A DNA stretch of 8,351 nt from Nitrososphaerales archaeon. GTDB lineage: Archaea > Thermoproteota > Nitrososphaeria > Nitrososphaerales > UBA183. Numbering within the stretch: the stretch's first letter is position 1; each line of letters starts with the position of its first letter. Positions 5,780-8,351 of the stretch are shown here, in pieces. The position numbers were made by a program, and so were the translations under genes. Location: the NCBI GenBank assembly GCA_030042335.1, contig JASHZW010000056.1, positions 1 to 8,351 of the forward strand, given 5' to 3'. The notes beneath the pieces are model-generated. The model was not told where the DNA came from and did not search any database. It was given only the letters and a program-made list of their open reading frames with translations.

Positions 5780-6036
5780 GCGTGGTCAAGTAACTGAAAC
5801 GCCTTTTTGATGACGGTTCCTCTTGCGGAGCAGTGGCCCTTGTCTTGGGTCCTTGACTGTGTCGGTAAAGAGCTCGAGCGGTGCAGGTTGTTTGCGCGGG
5901 CTTCGTGGCAGAGGGTTCGTCTACGAATGATCAGGAGGAAGCAAGCGCCATCCTTCTTCCATACAAACGGAAACAGGCGACATCGGCATCAAGCCTAGCA
6001 CTCTGATAAGTACCGGGGCACAGAAGCCAACCCATC
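5780..6036. other. Intergenic gap between divergent small genes
   Basis: A plus-strand open frame at 5807-5998 (63 residues, Arg- and Trp-rich) has no recognisable domain or promoter and is probably chance. Nothing else recognisable. Confidence 0.4.
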
Positions 6037-6040
6037 TATA
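6037..6040 (+). promoter_or_regulatory. Candidate TATA box for the 6068 gene
   Basis: CTATAC context, 27 nt between the box and ATG 6068, consistent with a leaderless transcript. A GGAGAG at 6059-6064 is too close to the ATG to be a good ribosome binding site. Confidence 0.4.
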
Positions 6041-6067
6041 CTCCGGCACGTCGTCTGCGGAGAGCAT

Positions 6068-6346
6068 ATGACGGCTGAAGAACATCCGATCGATGAGACC
6101 GTGAAGAAGAAACTGAAAGGCATGATGTTTCCGAAGGAACCTGCCTATGGCCAGTGGTCGCTTCCGAATCAGCTAATCACAAAGACCCTGAAGACCCATC
6201 TTGAGGATTCCGCCACTCTAGAGGAGTTCATCCGAAAACTTGGAAAAGCCGCCGACCACGAACGGGATGGCCTGCTCCGCACGGTACAGCTACTCGTTAA
6301 GCAAAAGGCCGAGATGTGTGTTTCAGAGCTGAAGAGGAATCGCTGA
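6068..6346 (+). CDS. Small charged hypothetical protein
   Basis: 92 residues from an ATG, rich in Lys, Glu and Leu and probably mostly helical. It has a HPIDETVKKKLKGMMFPKEP start, a SLPNQLITKTLKTHLEDS middle, and a long C-terminal helix, DGLLRTVQLLVKQKAEMCVS. Residues 50-92 could form a coiled coil or helical bundle. No membrane segment, signal peptide or known motif. The composition looks like a real cytoplasmic protein rather than a chance frame, and a TATA-like element sits at the right distance. It stands alone, with a hairpin just past the stop. Function unknown; a regulator or small adaptor is possible, but nothing shows it. Confidence 0.6.
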   Translation: MTAEEHPIDETVKKKLKGMMFPKEPAYGQWSLPNQLITKTLKTHLEDSATLEEFIRKLGKAADHERDGLLRTVQLLVKQKAEMCVSELKRNR

Positions 6347-6352
6347 GCGCCC

Positions 6353-6384
6353 GAGAGTCGGTGCGACTACAGTCGCAATCTCTC
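6353..6384 (+). terminator. Hairpin just downstream of the 6068 gene
   Basis: Perfect arms TGCGACT (6362-6368) and AGTCGCA (6371-6377), with an outer pair GAGAG (6353-6357) and CTCTC (6380-6384) across a small internal loop. It begins 7 nt after the TGA at 6344-6346. A pyrimidine-rich tract follows, but not a T-run, so it may protect the 3' end rather than terminate. Confidence 0.4.
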
Positions 6385-6507
6385 CTCTATCTCTCCGGAT
6401 CGGTCTGCGAGCTTGAGATAAGATGTATCATGTGGTCCCCTCTCTCCCCTATCAGCTCGCGAAGTGGCCGCGTCTCGCTTATTAACGTCGGTTCCCCGCT
6501 GTCGCCC

Positions 6508-6515
6508 ATATTGTA
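6508..6515 (+). promoter_or_regulatory. Candidate TATA box for the 6541 gene
   Basis: ATATTGTA with 25 nt between its end and ATG 6541. That gene also has a purine-rich GAGAGGAAG directly before the ATG. Confidence 0.35.
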
Positions 6516-6540
6516 TCAGTCGTCATTCGCCGAGAGGAAG

Positions 6541-6789
6541 ATGAGGATAGCCCGCAGAGCCAAAAGAAGCGACCCGGATTTCCTCCACGCCCAGTTAATC
6601 CTCGGTGGCCAGGTGGTGACAAAGGATGCAATAGTAGGCAGGTCACACTCATATGATTTTGACTGCGGTTGCATCAGGACTTACCATCCCGATGCAGCTC
6701 CTGACGCTAGAGAGACGCTCAAACCCTGCAAGAAACACATCGGACTTCCGGCGTCGGCGCGCCCACTCCGGCATCGAAGACTGTCGTAG
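6541..6789 (+). CDS. Small protein with a CxC...CxxH putative metal site
   Basis: 82 residues from ATG 6541; the frame is open further upstream (from TTG or ATG codons after 6316), but that part overlaps the previous gene and its hairpin and looks random. The body reads MRIARRAKRSDPDFLHAQLI, a GGQVVTKDAIVGRSHS stretch, then DFDCGCIRTYHPD and LKPCKKHI. C42, C44, C63 and H66, with H49 between, could bind one zinc ion or an iron-sulfur centre. The last 15 residues are Arg-rich. The start is supported by the promoter element and the purine-rich site. Family not recognised; nucleic-acid binding is a guess from charge and Cys pattern. Confidence 0.55.
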   Translation: MRIARRAKRSDPDFLHAQLILGGQVVTKDAIVGRSHSYDFDCGCIRTYHPDAAPDARETLKPCKKHIGLPASARPLRHRRLS

Positions 6790-6835
6790 CCAGCTACGGC
6801 CTCCGAGGACAAAAGATTACGACCTGAGGTCTTGA

Positions 6836-7026
6836 CTAGGGGATGTCATCGGCATGGCTTGGGACTAGCACGCTCTCGTTCTCGACGTAAACGATCTTGC
6901 GGTCCTTTCCCATACCCATTCCCGTGACGCCAGGCAGGGCAGACAGTTCATCCTGTTCGTGGACCGGACTTCCGAAAGATGGTTCGGATGTTCCTTCTCC
7001 TTCCTGAGATATACGTCATCGGCCAC
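6836..7026 (-). pseudogene. Broken small gene with a PGV-x-G-x-G-x-G segment
   Basis: Two minus-strand frames make one plausible protein. From GTG 7026 the frame reads VADDVYLRKEKEHPNHLSEV and then loses sense. The neighbouring frame picks up at about 6960 with HEQDELSALPGVTGMGMGKD, then RKIVYVENESVL, ending at TAG 6836-6838. The second frame has no start codon before its GMGMG. One frameshift near 6940-6965 would unite them into about 63 residues. A LPGVxGxGxG segment followed by an IVYV strand is a pattern I associate with the N-terminal region of some trypsin-like and uncharacterised proteins. This identification is weak. The fragment may also be truncated at its C-terminus. Confidence 0.35.
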
Positions 7027-7094
7027 GGGGGCTGAAAAACTTCATTGTGAAGAATGAACGATTAGCACATTGTTAAGACTTGGCCACGCGATGA

Positions 7095-7412
7095 CTGCAT
7101 CCGGGTCTTCTCAAGGGGCTGGCCGTCTATCATCCGGAGGTAGAGAAGACGGCAACAGGCAGGCGCTACCTTCTGCGCCGCCTCGTTCCGGCCATCTGTA
7201 CGCACACAGGACATTGGAAGTTGCCCGGTGAGGTCTCATTGAGTCTGATCTGGTGCCTGTCGCAAAGGATGTGGACCGTGCCTGACGATTTACTATCTAA
7301 CATCGACAAAAGCCGACGATTTGGCGCGGAATTAAGCCTTTGTGTCCGCGCTGGGCAGCCCAGGTCGGCTTTCGTTGCTGTCTTTTATGGCAGGTCGCAC
7401 TCCAATAGGTGA
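7095..7412 (+). other. Open frame without a good start, possible gene remnant
   Basis: The frame after TGA 7092-7094 is open for 105 codons to TGA 7410-7412. Its first half looks protein-like (GLLKGLAVYHPEVEKTATGR, then YLLRRLVPAICTHTGHWKLP), while its second half does not. The first usable start codon is TTG 7221, after the convincing part. No family recognised. The next frame, with the HTH-like segment, continues in the same phase after the TGA, so both may be pieces of one decayed gene. Confidence 0.25.
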
Positions 7413-7805
7413 GATTTCGTAGCGCAACGAGAACATGAGAAGGGTGGACACCCGAAGCGGAAAGAATCTTATGACGGCCTGCTAAGGTGGCACGCCAAAG
7501 ACGGTGCTAGTGCCGAGAAAGGGATATACTTTCAGAGCCTTGGCGTCTCTAGCAGCACTATGACGGACAGGACCGAGTCTCAGCGCGGTGCTCGCTCCCT
7601 GACTTGTAATCAATTGTTATCATTGTGTAATACTTGTTACGCGGTGTATAATCTGTCGACGAATAGCGGTCAAGGGGTGCGGTCTTTACCCAACTATTGG
7701 AGAGGCCTATCTTCCTCGGCGAAGCATTCCTTGTCGAGACTCCCGAGAGCCGGATTCAAGCCTCCTCTTGTAGTGGTGGATGTCAACGGTCATTACTTCA
7801 TATAA
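7413..7805 (+). pseudogene. Winged-helix/HTH regulator fragment
   Basis: In the frame running from 7413 to TAA 7803-7805, the stretch at about 7455-7580 reads RKESYDGLLRWHAKDG, then KGIYFQSLGVSSSTMTDRTE. A helix, turn and S-S-S-T-x-x-D-R recognition helix is typical of winged-helix (MarR/Lrp-like) DNA-binding domains. No ATG, GTG or TTG precedes it in frame. After the recognition helix the sequence becomes Cys/Ser-rich and loses the wing and the Gly-Leu turn expected next. The shorter frame starting at ATG 7560 begins inside the recognition helix, so it is unlikely to be a real start. I read this as a decayed transcriptional regulator gene. Confidence 0.35.
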
Positions 7806-7877
7806 CGCTTGCACTCTGAACCACAGTAGCTGGCGCCCCGAGCGGGGTATGAACGCCACGGGTTCCGCGCCACAAAG

Positions 7878-7883
7878 CTTAAC
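7878..7883 (+). promoter_or_regulatory. Candidate TATA box of the Vgb-like gene
   Basis: CTTAAC, with 26 nt between its end and ATG 7910. It differs by one base from the CTTAAG boxes of rpl40e and the AbrB-type gene. Between box and start lies a small dyad GCCGT/ACGGC (7884-7895). Confidence 0.45.
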
Positions 7884-7909
7884 GCCGTTCACGGCGCTCG
7901 CCGAACGCC

Positions 7910-8351
7910 ATGCGGGCTGTGCCGGGTCCGGGGAGAGGGGCGATTGCCGCGCGGTATCTGGTGGTCGTCGCAGCCATACTCTTCATCGGGACCGCGGTCA
8001 CCGGATACTACGTCTTCGCGCCGCCCTCGCACGCGTCTACGACCACCTCCACCTCGAGCATCCTCACGATAGGTAGCTCGACCAGCACCACCTGCGAGAG
8101 CGCGCCTCCAGCGCAGGACGAGCAGCTCACGCCTACGACCTTCGGCGCCCTCACCGAGTTCAACCTCTCGGCCAACAGGACGCCGGCGGGGTTCGCGGTC
8201 GCGCCCGACGGGTCTGTGTGGATCGGCGAGTGGGGCCTGCCGGGGGTAGCGCACCTCTTCCCCAACGGGACGCTGACCGAGTACAAGTGGCCGTACCCAG
8301 ACGACTCGGCGATCAGCGTTTGCGCAGAGGAGACGCAGATCTGGGGTGTCG
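7910..8351 (+). CDS. Membrane-anchored Vgb-like (streptogramin lyase-like) beta-propeller protein, 5' part
   Basis: The frame from ATG 7910 stays open to the window edge (147 codons), so the gene is cut off. Residues 16-37 form a membrane anchor (RYLVVVAAILFIGTAVTGYY). Residues 38-62 are a Ser/Thr-rich linker. A propeller-like part then begins: LTEFNLSANRTPAGFAVAPD, GSVWIGEWG, and a FPNGTLTEYKWP strand. The repeated TPxGxAVxPDGxVWxxE and GxLTEY pattern is the blade signature of virginiamycin B lyase (Vgb) homologues, most of which have no proven lyase role. The domain should lie outside the cell. An in-frame TAA at 7880-7882 leaves this ATG as the only sensible start. Catalytic His and Glu positions, if any, would lie beyond the window. 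The architecture mirrors the cyclophilin here: anchor, Ser/Thr linker, exposed domain. Confidence 0.85.
   Translation, partial: MRAVPGPGRGAIAARYLVVVAAILFIGTAVTGYYVFAPPSHASTTTSTSSILTIGSSTSTTCESAPPAQDEQLTPTTFGALTEFNLSANRTPAGFAVAPDGSVWIGEWGLPGVAHLFPNGTLTEYKWPYPDDSAISVCAEETQIWGV

Noticed and set aside
7889..8286. Minus-strand and plus-strand frames overlapping the Vgb-like gene
   Set aside because: The frame from ATG 7910 explains the region with an anchor, linker and propeller; the others are Arg-rich shadows.

Overview
The window looks archaeal. It carries ribosomal protein L40e, found in archaea and eukaryotes, and an undecaprenyl-diphosphatase-like protein with diverged first-motif residues. 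It also has two membrane-anchored extracytoplasmic proteins with Ser/Thr-rich linkers. TATA-like elements repeatedly sit about 25-30 nt upstream of start codons without clear Shine-Dalgarno sites, which fits leaderless transcripts. A member of the Thermoproteota/Nitrososphaeria side of the archaea is a reasonable guess, but that is inference; no rRNA or tRNA gene is present to settle it.

Layout. Positions 134-1194 hold a minus-strand pair, rpl40e followed by an UppP-family phosphatase. Positions 1236-1616 hold no convincing gene. Positions 1618-2263 are an intact AbrB-VapC-type toxin-antitoxin operon, with a TATA-like box and a perfect inverted repeat between the box and the antitoxin start. 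Positions 2264-2735 are non-coding but unusually rich in dyad symmetry, with five separate inverted repeats within 300 bp. Positions 2736-3699 contain the remains of an AT-richer multi-pass membrane protein gene, broken by apparent frameshifts and an in-frame TAG. Positions 4034-4744 encode a membrane-anchored cyclophilin-type peptidyl-prolyl isomerase.

Convergent with it, 4766-5294 (minus) is what I read as a decayed second VapBC module. Its PIN toxin is nearly complete, but the frame is cut by TAG exactly where the first catalytic Asp is expected. Next come a minus-strand hypothetical gene (5414-5779), a small charged protein (6068-6346) and a small protein with a CxC...CxxH cluster (6541-6789). 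Positions 6790-7900 hold only degraded fragments, including a winged-helix-like DNA-binding segment. From 7910 to the window edge runs the start of a secreted, membrane-anchored Vgb-like beta-propeller protein.

The solid genes are housekeeping or envelope genes separated by accessory, partly decayed material: toxin-antitoxin modules, small orphans and pseudogenes. The two toxin loci make a contrast, with one intact and apparently autoregulated and the other with its toxin inactivated. I found no CRISPR array, insertion sequence with terminal repeats, integrase or obvious multi-gene defence system. The observations most worth following are the operator-like repeat of the AbrB-VapC operon, the precise inactivation of the second VapC, and the dyad-rich gap at 2390-2680.
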